Shown piece after piece: positions 1 through 6,104 of a stretch of DNA of 6,104 nt. The stretch comes from Desulfobacteraceae bacterium (GTDB lineage Bacteria > Desulfobacterota > DSM-4660 > Desulfatiglandales > B25-G16): contig JAUWZC010000136.1 of the NCBI GenBank assembly GCA_030615565.1, forward strand, positions 1 to 6,104, given 5' to 3'. The notes under the pieces were generated by a model that was not told where the DNA came from, made no database searches, and worked only from the letters and a program-made list of their open reading frames with translations. Within the stretch, counting starts at the first letter, position 1, and every line of letters starts with the position of its first letter. A program made the position numbers and the translations under genes.

Positions 1-651
1 AATAGAAACTTATTAAAAGGAAACGGTGTCATTATAGTTACGGGGCACTATGGTGCTATTGAATATATTCCAACTCTGCTTGCGGTTAACAATTTTGCTA
101 TCTCTATGATAGCAAAATTTAAAACTGAGCAATTAAGGAAGAAAGTTTTTTCCCAAGCTAAAAAATATAACATAAGGCTCATTGATGCAAAGAAGACAGG
201 AAATGTTATCAGAGCTGCTACTAGAGAATTAAAAGAAAATCGAATTCTCGTAACAGAGTGTGATGAGATTGAAGAGTGGAGGCCATCGGGAAAAGAGAAG
301 ACATCTTTTTTGGGGAAAAAAACATGTTTAGACAGGACAATAAATGTTATTCAAAAAAGAACAGGGGCCGAGGTTGTTTTTGCAATAATACATAGATATA
401 GTCTGAGTAGATATAAATTAATAATGTACACCTACGAAGATATGTTAAAGATGCTCTATGGTATTTCTTCGTCTTCATCAGTTGGCGAAGCAGTATTAAA
501 GTTCCTTGAACAATTCATTTACTACCACCCAGAGCAATGGTATCAATGGAAAAAATATACAAAGATAGAAACCATTACTACCTCTGGCCTCAAGGTTGAG
601 AGACCAAGATCTTTCCCGCTGTTGAAACCTGCGTTTGTGAAAATATCATAA
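1..651 (+). CDS. Lysophospholipid acyltransferase family protein (LpxL/HtrB-like), 5' end missing
   Basis: The reading frame is open from the first base to the TAA at 649-651 and gives 216 residues. Full-length LpxL/HtrB proteins are usually about 290-310 residues, so some 80-100 N-terminal residues, including any membrane anchor, lie outside the window. Visible signature: a hydrophobic strand ending in HYGAIE (residues 16-21), which is the H-x4-E acyltransferase motif with His16 as the expected catalytic base. Further on, ILVTECDE (82-89) and SFLGKK (102-107) sit where lipid A acyltransferases carry a strand ending in DQ and the FFG block, followed by the TGAEVVFAIIHR strand (121-132). The canonical DQ is replaced by Asp88-Glu89. 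The family transfers acyl chains to lipid A precursors or related lipids at the inner membrane; the acceptor here cannot be told. The internal ATG at 106 is downstream of the catalytic motif and is not the true start. The gene is AT-rich compared with the next gene. Family assignment is firm, substrate is not. Confidence 0.85.
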   Translation, partial: NRNLLKGNGVIIVTGHYGAIEYIPTLLAVNNFAISMIAKFKTEQLRKKVFSQAKKYNIRLIDAKKTGNVIRAATRELKENRILVTECDEIEEWRPSGKEKTSFLGKKTCLDRTINVIQKRTGAEVVFAIIHRYSLSRYKLIMYTYEDMLKMLYGISSSSSVGEAVLKFLEQFIYYHPEQWYQWKKYTKIETITTSGLKVERPRSFPLLKPAFVKIS

Positions 652-666
652 CAATATATCAAAGTT

Positions 667-798
667 TTAAACGTGAGAAAGATTGTGAGTCACCGAAAGA
701 TCGAAGAAGTGTGGTAGCTGTTCCGGGTCATCGATTTGTACTACTTTTATTTGTGTTTTTTGGAAAAAATAAAATTTCAGAGCCACCTGCAAAATCAT
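667..798 (-). CDS. Doubtful small ORF, 43 residues, unknown
   Basis: A minus-strand frame runs from ATG (796-798) to TAA (667-669). The product begins MILQVALKFYFFQ and contains VQIDDPEQLPHFFDLS. No family is recognised. There is no clear Shine-Dalgarno sequence before the ATG. It lies downstream of the minus-strand radical SAM gene, in a tract that otherwise looks degraded. The coding-like middle part is the only reason to list it. It may be a chance ORF or the tail of a decayed gene. Confidence 0.15.
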   Translation of the reverse strand: MILQVALKFYFFQKTQIKVVQIDDPEQLPHFFDLSVTHNLSHV

Positions 799-894
799 AG
801 ATCTCTATAACATCATAACCCCATGGAATAATACGCAGTTATTTGAACCCAATATATTGTGCTCAATCCTGAACAGAGAATGGTTTTTCAATCA

Positions 895-939
895 GCTCAG
901 GGTTTCGGCACAGTGTTTGCCCTCATCGTAGAGCGCACT
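895..939 (-). pseudogene. Possible remnant of UDP-glucuronate decarboxylase / NAD-dependent epimerase (active-site helix only)
   Basis: Read on the minus strand, this stretch gives 15 codons, SALYDEGKHCAETLS, followed at once by TGA (892-894). Nearly every position from Tyr to Leu matches the segment YDEGKR-x-AETL that carries the catalytic Tyr-x3-Lys pair in UDP-glucuronate decarboxylases (UXS) and close NAD-dependent sugar epimerases. No flanking epimerase sequence can be seen in any frame: upstream the frame overlaps the stop codon of the radical SAM gene, and downstream the expected FDYHRQ-like continuation is absent. If real, it is a tiny relic of a former sugar-nucleotide gene joined to the end of the neighbouring gene by rearrangement. 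A chance match over so short a length cannot be excluded. Confidence 0.35.
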
Positions 940-2311
940 AAAGTCCAAATTTTTTCTTTAGGTTTGGCCGATTGTACAGCCGGTAGTGTTCGGAATTCCG
1001 GAAGGCCTTTCGATAGGAGGAATTGATTTTATAGGCAATGAAGGTGGAGGTCAGGCTTTTTGTGGCAAGGAGGGTAAAGAGGGTTCTTTTTACCATTCCC
1101 CAAATGCTGTAGTAGGCTTTGCGTAAATAGTGAAATCCCTCATATATCTCTTCGATAGTCATCTGTGCCGGTTTGAAAACCAGCCTCGAGAGACGGTATT
1201 CGTTCCAGGCTTTGGGGAAGTTTTGATTTAGAATTCTTCCTTCCTTCTGCAGGGTCCTCCACAGTTGCGTGCCGGGTAAGGGTGTAAGCTTTGTGACTTG
1301 GAGGGCATCTATGTGTGAAGATTTTATAAACTGTAGGGTGGAATGAAACACCGATCGATCATCCTCATCGCTGCCCAGCACAAAGCCGCCGAGAAAGACG
1401 ATTCCCTCCTTACGGATCCTTGTGATCAGTTCTTTGTATCGACCCTGGTGAAGACGCTCCAGGTTGACACCCTTTCGGTAAGCTTGAAGGGTTTTTGGAT
1501 TTATGGACTCCATGCCTATAAAGACAACCTTTAGCCCGGCCCTGGCAGCAAGCCGAATGAGCTCTTGGTCTTCTCCAAAAAGGATGGATGTCTGTGCAAA
1601 AAAGAGCTTTTTGATGCCTTTTTCCAGGATTCGGGAAAAAAAGGCATGGGTCCATTCCAGATCCTTCTTCCCATAGCCTATAATGTTGTCGTCAGTCAGC
1701 ATCACTTTTGCCTGCTGTATTTGCTCGAGTTCGTCTATGACAGCATCCAGCGGACGTCTGCGAAATCGCCGCCCGTTGAATGCTGTAACAGAACAGAAGG
1801 TGCAATTCATGGGGCATCCGCGGGAGGTCTGCATACTTCCCCATCGGTAATACGAATTATTAAGGATATCCCGGCGTGGTATTGCTAGGGTCTCCAGGTT
1901 TACCCAAGAACCTTGGTATTGTTTTTGCAGGTTGTCGGCTTCGAAATCCTCAAGAACCTTAGGCCAGATAGACTCGGCCTCTCCGAGGACAACTGCGTCG
2001 CAAAAGCGCAGTGCCTCTTTAGGCATCATGGATACATGGATGCCGCCCATAACGGTCGGTGTCCCCTTCTTGCGATAGATTTGGGCAATTTGATAGGCGC
2101 GGTAGACCGAAGATGTATAGGACGTAATGCCAATAATGTCGGCTTCTCGGTATTCAAAAGGCTCAATATTCTCATCGAGGACCTCTATCTGGTAATGACG
2201 CGGGGTCACAGCCGCTAAGTAGGGAAGGTTAAGCGGGGGCCAGGCGGTTGCCCAGATATTACCCAGAGCTTTAGAGGTACTGGACGGATTGATCAGCAGT
2301 AAACGCGGCAT
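938..2311 (-). CDS. B12-binding domain radical SAM protein, DUF4070 type
   Basis: The gene encodes 457 residues, complete. The N-terminal part (about 1-140) is a cobalamin-binding Rossmann-like domain: LLLINPS near the start, WPPLNLPYLAA (24-34), DIIGITSYTSS (58-68), VMGGIHVSMMP (87-97) and LGEAE (109-113). It lacks the DxHxxG motif, as is usual in this class, so B12 would bind without a lower His ligand. The radical SAM core follows, with Cys166, Cys170 and Cys173 (CPMNCTFC) for the 4Fe-4S cluster, TDDNI (206-210), GMES (266-269) and the PLPGTQLW block (344-351). From about residue 290 onward it resembles the DUF4070 C-terminal region found in relatives such as the hopanoid C2-methylase HpnP. 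The last 50 residues are basic and probably peripheral. Expected chemistry is SAM-dependent radical methylation or rearrangement of an unreactive carbon in the cytoplasm; the substrate is unknown. The ATG is supported by a strong Shine-Dalgarno site seven bases upstream. It is richer in G+C than the left-hand gene and is divergent from the second radical SAM gene. Confidence 0.9.
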   Translation of the reverse strand: MPRLLLINPSSTSKALGNIWATAWPPLNLPYLAAVTPRHYQIEVLDENIEPFEYREADIIGITSYTSSVYRAYQIAQIYRKKGTPTVMGGIHVSMMPKEALRFCDAVVLGEAESIWPKVLEDFEADNLQKQYQGSWVNLETLAIPRRDILNNSYYRWGSMQTSRGCPMNCTFCSVTAFNGRRFRRRPLDAVIDELEQIQQAKVMLTDDNIIGYGKKDLEWTHAFFSRILEKGIKKLFFAQTSILFGEDQELIRLAARAGLKVVFIGMESINPKTLQAYRKGVNLERLHQGRYKELITRIRKEGIVFLGGFVLGSDEDDRSVFHSTLQFIKSSHIDALQVTKLTPLPGTQLWRTLQKEGRILNQNFPKAWNEYRLSRLVFKPAQMTIEEIYEGFHYLRKAYYSIWGMVKRTLFTLLATKSLTSTFIAYKINSSYRKAFRNSEHYRLYNRPNLKKKFGL

Positions 2312-2318
2312 GCTTTCT

Positions 2319-2324
2319 CCTCCT
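2319..2324 (-). promoter_or_regulatory. Shine-Dalgarno site of the minus-strand radical SAM gene
   Basis: Read on the minus strand this is a perfect AGGAGG, seven bases before the ATG at 2309-2311. It fixes the start codon and suggests efficient translation. Confidence 0.85.
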
Positions 2325-2348
2325 ATCCTTGCTGAGATGATACAGTAT

Positions 2349-2376
2349 ATGATAGATTTTTTTCATATGAAGTCAC
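2349..2376 (-). promoter_or_regulatory. Candidate sigma-70-type promoter for the minus-strand radical SAM gene
   Basis: On the minus strand, GTGACT (2371-2376, 4 of 6 to TTGACA) and TATCAT (2349-2354, 5 of 6 to TATAAT) are 16 bases apart. The -10 lies about 37 bases before the ATG. A 6-bp inverted repeat, ATATGA (2347-2352) and TCATAT (2363-2368), overlaps the -10 and spacer and could be a regulator site, but it is AT-rich and short. The call is weak because such matches arise by chance in AT-rich DNA. Confidence 0.3.
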
Positions 2377-2427
2377 TCGGCAGCAAATAAGCCTGAGGAA
2401 AAATAATAGAGAAATGGCGGAGTTCCC

Positions 2428-2547
2428 ATGTCAATTAATATAAAGGGGAACAAAACCAATTTCAAGGGGAAAGTAGTTAGAAGAGCTCTGAAGAGCGAAG
2501 AAGAGAGGAGTGTTGGCGTGGAGTTTGAGGTAGCAGGCAGGAAGTGA
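2428..2547 (+). CDS. Possible small protein, 39 residues, faintly like the C-terminal half of a PilZ domain
   Basis: ATG (2428-2430) to TGA (2545-2547), preceded by GGAG at 2419-2422 with a five-base spacer. The product contains GKVVRR (14-19) and SVGVEFEV (28-35), separated by a charged stretch rich in Lys and Glu. This spacing resembles the last strands of PilZ domains, where a G-x-V-V-R strand is followed by a GV-x-F strand. The diagnostic PilZ c-di-GMP-binding parts, RxxxR and (D/N)xSxxG, are absent, and an in-frame TAG lies just upstream at 2407-2409. So it could be a decayed PilZ gene, a genuine small protein, or a chance ORF. It sits on the same strand as the rightward radical SAM gene, 164 bases ahead of it. 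Confidence 0.25.
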   Translation: MSINIKGNKTNFKGKVVRRALKSEEERSVGVEFEVAGRK

Positions 2548-2700
2548 CTGGTGTTTTTGTTGCAAAAGCTGTGTACAGTATGCTAAGAATGGAGGGGCTA
2601 CTGGATTGTTTGTGAGGTGCCAAGAAATTGCGTCGTATCTGTTGATGGGAAAGGAAAAGCGACATACAGAGCACAAAATAATCAAAATCCAGTTACAATC

Positions 2701-2705
2701 AGGAG
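2701..2705 (+). promoter_or_regulatory. Shine-Dalgarno site that decides a TTG start
   Basis: AGGAG lies six bases before the TTG at 2712-2714. An in-frame TAA at 2679-2681 blocks any longer start, and the first in-frame ATG is at codon 24, inside the conserved B12-binding domain. The spacing therefore supports TTG as the start codon. Confidence 0.75.
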
Positions 2706-2711
2706 TCCACT

Positions 2712-4250
2712 TTGATTCTATTCATTGAACCGATTTCGAAAAATATAGATGTATATGTTCCCGCCTATCCATTACCCCTTATGGAGATAGCAAGCTTTGT
2801 TAAATCCAACATTCCCGAAGTAGAAATTGGGATTATTTCTATCCCTGTGGATTATGGGTTACCCCTTACACAGGAAGGAAAAGAACAAATATACAGAGAA
2901 CTTCTAAATGACATATCAGAAATAAGACCTAAGGGTATAGGCATTTCGTGTACGGCTATTGCTCAGGCTGAAGAGACACTCCATCTATGTGAGCTTATAA
3001 AGGAATATGATCCTACTATATTTATCTTTTTGGGAGGTTATTTCCCCACCATTTACTATGAAGAGATATTCTCAAGAACCTCAGCAATAGATTTGATTGT
3101 GGTTGGTGAAGGTGAAATACCCGCACTTAAAATAATCGAGCTTTTGGAAAGGGGCGAAGACCCAATAAACAAGAGAATCCCGAACCTGGCCTGGAAAAAA
3201 GATGGCCACATCCATTTAACAAAAAAAGGTATGCGTTTTGATCTTAAGAAAAAGGCCCTTCTTAATCTGGAATTATTAAAATACCAAAAGGAATATGATA
3301 TACTTCCCTATGCATTCAGTCGTGGTTGCCACTATCATTGTAATTTCTGCATGGAAGAATTCATACGACCTGTCAGGAAAGAGGTTCCCTTTGAGATTGT
3401 CCGAAAAGACCTGATAAATCTGTCACATCGGAGCAATACCCATACCCTGATGATCAGTGATGCCCTTTTTAAATCTTTTGATTTATTTCCTTTTCTTCGA
3501 TCATTAGGTATGAAGGTTAATTTTGAAACCCGATGTGATGTCTTTGATCCGTCCATAATCCCTCAAATTGCAGATGTTTGTGGGATGATGGCACTTGGGT
3601 TTGAATCGGCAAGTTATAATACATTAAGAAGGATGAATAAGGTGAGGGATAGATCTCACTACCAGAAATACATTTCCAACACCATTGCCATATTCGAAGA
3701 AGCCGTAAGAAATGAAATCCCAATAATGGTTTTTATGATTGCCGGGTATCCGGGAGACACAGAAAAAGACCTTGAAGAGAGCCTTATTTTTACTAAAGAA
3801 TTAGCAAAAAATAATGGACCAGGGGGATATGTCTTTAAGATCGGAGAATGCAGGGTCTACCCCAAAACCAAGCTTTACGACATTTCCTTGTCCCTGCCAG
3901 ATGTTGTTTTTGATGATGACGGTGTTTTTGGTCAGAATATTGTCAGGCAGCCCTCTAAAGATTTAAACTTTGAAACCCTCCTGTCTTATATGGAAAAAAT
4001 TTTTAATTTATCAAATTATACGTTTAAGCTCCAGGCAAATATCTTAAATATAATCCCTTTTTTTCGGCTCCCGGCCCATGCCTTAAGCGATGATATCATT
4101 CCTGACACATGTTTCAGGAATAACGATAGGGGGATATTTAATGTAAAAACAGAAAGCCTTTTAGCTTTCAGAGAATTAGTGCCCAGGCTAACAGAAAAAT
4201 ATAAAAAATGGATGTCAAGCCAGAGAAGCACACGTAATTTACAAATTTAA
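2712..4250 (+). CDS. B12-binding domain radical SAM protein (second, distinct subfamily)
   Basis: The gene encodes 512 residues, starting at TTG. The N-terminal cobalamin-binding domain spans about 1-150: LFIEP at the start, PLPLMEIASF (20-29), GIGISCTAIAQAE (75-87), IFLGGYFP (105-112) and VVGEGEIPAL (130-139). The radical SAM core begins with SRGCHYHCNFC, giving cluster ligands Cys206, Cys210 and Cys213. Next come LMISDALF (246-253), FETRCDVFDP (271-280), LGFESAS (295-301) and GYPGDT (345-350), which are the usual strands of the partial TIM barrel in this class. The last 100 or so residues match no domain I recognise. Like its divergent neighbour it has no DxHxxG motif, but it differs from it in length and C-terminus, so the two are not a recent duplicate pair. 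Likely a cytoplasmic oxygen-sensitive methyltransferase or cyclase with unknown substrate. The kinase gene begins 22 bases after its stop, so co-transcription is likely. It is lower in G+C than the minus-strand gene. Confidence 0.88.
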   Translation: MILFIEPISKNIDVYVPAYPLPLMEIASFVKSNIPEVEIGIISIPVDYGLPLTQEGKEQIYRELLNDISEIRPKGIGISCTAIAQAEETLHLCELIKEYDPTIFIFLGGYFPTIYYEEIFSRTSAIDLIVVGEGEIPALKIIELLERGEDPINKRIPNLAWKKDGHIHLTKKGMRFDLKKKALLNLELLKYQKEYDILPYAFSRGCHYHCNFCMEEFIRPVRKEVPFEIVRKDLINLSHRSNTHTLMISDALFKSFDLFPFLRSLGMKVNFETRCDVFDPSIIPQIADVCGMMALGFESASYNTLRRMNKVRDRSHYQKYISNTIAIFEEAVRNEIPIMVFMIAGYPGDTEKDLEESLIFTKELAKNNGPGGYVFKIGECRVYPKTKLYDISLSLPDVVFDDDGVFGQNIVRQPSKDLNFETLLSYMEKIFNLSNYTFKLQANILNIIPFFRLPAHALSDDIIPDTCFRNNDRGIFNVKTESLLAFRELVPRLTEKYKKWMSSQRSTRNLQI

Positions 4251-4272
4251 GCCTTAAGCAAGTCTTCTATAA

Positions 4273-6104
4273 ATGGAAAAAGAAACAAGCTGCATAAACT
4301 CCAGGGCAATCCTGGATTATGTAAAGGAATATAATGATGGTGATTGTTCTGGCCTTTTAGGGAGCCTTGACCCTGAGATTGATGATCTCCCTGATCCTGA
4401 AGGCTTTTTAACGGATCCTAATAACTGGATCTCCTGTGTTGTAGTTTCTAAATTATTGGAAAGGGCCAGACTGATTCTTCATGACGAAGTTGTAGCATAT
4501 AAGATCGGCAAATATGCTGTTGAGAAAACCTCTTTGGGATATGTCCAGGGCATAATAGTGAAGGCACTTTGGTCAACTAAAAAGGCCCTCAAAAACCTTC
4601 AAAAAATAAATGACAAATGGAACAGGAGCAAGAAGGTAGAGCTGGTGGAAATTAAGGGAAACCAATCTATTGTGAGATTACATTGGGACCCTCAAATGAA
4701 AGTATCAAAAGATATATGCCTGTTAAACCAGGGCGCATATGCATTTATGCCCTTTATCTGGGGAGGGAGACCCATCAACCTCAAAGAGGAATGTTGTTAC
4801 TTTGAAGGTGCTCCCTATTGCGAATATCACTTAAAATGGCCTGCCAGGAATAGATTTCATGAGATTTTTTCACGGTTTTTCTCTTCAAAATCCGTCCTCA
4901 TGGAAACAATAATGGAAATGGAGGAGGACAAGAAGGTAATTAAGAGAAAATATGAAGAAGTAAACTGGTTGAATTTAGAGCTAAACTATAAAATCAAACA
5001 GCTTTTAGCTGTACAGGAAACCGGAAAGGCAATTCTCTCTGTACTGGACCTGGACCAACTGTTGACTGTTATTATGAATCTTCTTTCTAACGTATGTAAG
5101 ATTAACCGTGCCCTTATCATGCTTGTCAACGAAGACGAAGGATATCTTGAGTATATACATGGTGTAGGCTTTGATAGCGAAGTCCCGGAGGAGATTAAGG
5201 ATTACAAAGTTTCTCTTGATCATGTAAGTAATCTCCTGGTTAGGGTCACCAATACTGGACAACCAGAGTATGTTCCCGAGGTAAAAAGTTCAAGCCTGAG
5301 AAAAGAAAACATTATGTTAAAGCACGGTAAACCTACCTCGGTGTATGTGGTTCCACTAATAACCAGATCTAAGGTGATTGGTGTTATTGCTACGGATGCT
5401 GTTGATGGGGATGGTGTCCCAAAGGAAACGCGTGAAACACTGGAAATCTTCGCACCCCAGATCGCTATTGCCATAGAGAATGCAAGACTTTACACTAGGC
5501 TGCAAGAACAGATGGAGGAGCTCAGAAGATCACATGCCCTGTTGAGCAGGGCCGAAAAGTTCTCCTTTTTGGGCAACCTGGCTGCAAGACTTGCCCATGA
5601 GATCAAGAATCCCATGACAGCCATAGGTACATTCATACAGATGCTGCCACGGAAATACGACGATGAAGAATTTCGAAAAGACTTCTATAAGATTGCAATG
5701 GAAGAGACAACACGGGTTAATAATCTGATTACAGAGCTCCTTGATCTTGTCAATACAAGAGAATCACACTTTGAGTTAAACGATCTCCATGGCCTAATTA
5801 ATAAAATGATCTTCCTCATATCGCCCCAATGCAAAGGAAAGAAGATTGAGATTGTCAGCAACTTTGATTCCTCAATAGGAAAATTGAGAATAGATTCTGA
5901 AAAGATGAAACAGGTTATTTTAAATATCCTTTCCAATGCTGTGGATTTTACCCCTGAAGGTGAAAGGATCGAAATTTTAACCTCAAACTCATTCATGAAT
6001 GGAAGGAGAAAAAGTATCCGGATAGAGATTAAAGACAATGGGATCGGAATTCCTCAATCTGTGATTAATAAGATATTCGATCCCTATTTTACAACCAAAC
6101 ATAA
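4273..6104 (+). CDS. Cytoplasmic sensor histidine kinase, V4R-like + GAF + HisKA + HATPase, 3' end missing
   Basis: An uninterrupted frame runs from ATG (4273-4275) off the right edge: 610 full codons. A TAA touches the ATG (4270-4272), so no longer start exists; no good Shine-Dalgarno is visible, which suggests coupling to translation of the gene 22 bases upstream. Residues 1-190 form a sensory region resembling V4R-type ligand-binding domains, ending in ECCYFEGAPYCEYHLKW with Cys174, Cys175 and Cys183. A charged coiled-coil linker (about 208-245) leads to a GAF domain (about 246-404, ending AIAIENARLY). The HisKA helix has the H-box LAHEIKNP with phosphoacceptor His442. The HATPase domain shows the N-box NILSNA (551-556), the G1 box DNGIGIP (588-594) and the F-box FDPYFTT (602-608); the G2 box and C-terminus are outside the window. 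No signal peptide or membrane segment is seen, so it should sense an internal signal. It would autophosphorylate His442 and pass phosphate to a response regulator not present here. The V4R assignment is from pattern only. Confidence 0.88.
   Translation, partial: MEKETSCINSRAILDYVKEYNDGDCSGLLGSLDPEIDDLPDPEGFLTDPNNWISCVVVSKLLERARLILHDEVVAYKIGKYAVEKTSLGYVQGIIVKALWSTKKALKNLQKINDKWNRSKKVELVEIKGNQSIVRLHWDPQMKVSKDICLLNQGAYAFMPFIWGGRPINLKEECCYFEGAPYCEYHLKWPARNRFHEIFSRFFSSKSVLMETIMEMEEDKKVIKRKYEEVNWLNLELNYKIKQLLAVQETGKAILSVLDLDQLLTVIMNLLSNVCKINRALIMLVNEDEGYLEYIHGVGFDSEVPEEIKDYKVSLDHVSNLLVRVTNTGQPEYVPEVKSSSLRKENIMLKHGKPTSVYVVPLITRSKVIGVIATDAVDGDGVPKETRETLEIFAPQIAIAIENARLYTRLQEQMEELRRSHALLSRAEKFSFLGNLAARLAHEIKNPMTAIGTFIQMLPRKYDDEEFRKDFYKIAMEETTRVNNLITELLDLVNTRESHFELNDLHGLINKMIFLISPQCKGKKIEIVSNFDSSIGKLRIDSEKMKQVILNILSNAVDFTPEGERIEILTSNSFMNGRRKSIRIEIKDNGIGIPQSVINKIFDPYFTTKH

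Larger units (their letters stand above)
2312..2711. other. Divergent intergenic region between two radical SAM genes
   Basis: These 400 bases separate the two divergent genes. They hold the leader and candidate promoter of the left gene, a possible 39-residue plus-strand ORF (2428-2547), and the Shine-Dalgarno site of the right gene. The tract from about 2440 to 2550 is strongly purine-rich on the plus strand, with a repeated GAAGAGC (2480-2486 and 2490-2496). No convincing -35/-10 pair was found for the rightward gene, and no terminator hairpin, tRNA, riboswitch or mobile-element end was seen. The region from 2550 to 2700 contains no frame that resembles a known protein. Confidence 0.6.

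Noticed and set aside
756..769. T-run, GG, A-run resembling a terminator hairpin
   Set aside because: The stem is only A-T pairs with a two-base loop and has no G+C-rich stem followed by a T tract, so it is not a convincing intrinsic terminator.
1343..2218. Three plus-strand ORFs and one minus-strand ORF inside the first radical SAM gene
   Set aside because: They overlap a well-supported radical SAM coding sequence in other frames and resemble no protein family.
2556..2592. Possible rightward promoter (TTGTTG or TTGCAA with TATGCT or TAAGAA)
   Set aside because: Each pairing matches consensus poorly in at least one hexamer, so no promoter was called for the rightward genes.
2431..2685. Minus-strand ORF of 84 residues (and an overlapping one at 2477-2674) in the divergent intergenic region
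   Set aside because: They arise as the complement of a purine-rich tract, have skewed Ser/Leu/Phe/Gln-rich composition, no recognisable family, and would be transcribed through the promoter region of the divergent gene.
4251..4272. Repeated TTAAG motifs between the second radical SAM gene and the kinase gene
   Set aside because: The gap is only 22 bases and the motifs are too short to form a meaningful terminator or operator.
5005..6038. Minus-strand ORFs opposite the histidine kinase
   Set aside because: They lie opposite the conserved GAF, HisKA and HATPase coding sequence and show no family features.

Overview
The window looks like chromosomal DNA from an anaerobic or metabolically flexible Gram-negative bacterium. 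A Desulfobacterota/deltaproteobacterial source is plausible. This is inferred from the gene mix: a lipid A-type acyltransferase, two B12-binding radical SAM proteins and a soluble histidine kinase with a V4R-like N-terminus. There is no rRNA, tRNA or marker gene to confirm it. Base composition is uneven. The left end is AT-rich (21 of 60 G+C in bases 1-60, counted by hand), while the minus-strand gene is much richer (34 of 60 in bases 1741-1800). The right half looks intermediate, so the window may be a patchwork of segments with different histories.

Layout from left to right. Bases 1-651 hold the C-terminal two thirds or so of a lysophospholipid acyltransferase (LpxL/HtrB-like), cut by the window edge. 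Bases 652-937 are mostly non-coding and look degraded. They contain one doubtful minus-strand small ORF (667-798) and a short minus-strand fragment (895-939) that resembles the active-site helix of UDP-glucuronate decarboxylase. Bases 938-2311 (minus) encode a complete B12-binding radical SAM protein of the DUF4070 type, with a strong Shine-Dalgarno site and a weak promoter candidate. Bases 2312-2711 are a divergent intergenic region that may contain a 39-residue ORF (2428-2547, plus) faintly like the C-terminal half of a PilZ domain. Bases 2712-4250 (plus) encode a second, different B12-binding radical SAM protein that starts with TTG. Bases 4273-6104 (plus) hold a large ORF running off the right edge: a cytoplasmic sensor histidine kinase with V4R-like, GAF, HisKA and HATPase regions.

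How the genes may work together. The second radical SAM gene and the kinase gene lie 22 bases apart on the same strand and are probably co-transcribed. The first radical SAM gene is transcribed divergently from them. No substrate can be assigned to either radical SAM protein. The V4R-like sensor beside B12/radical SAM enzymes is the most distinctive association in the window, but a functional link is only inferred.
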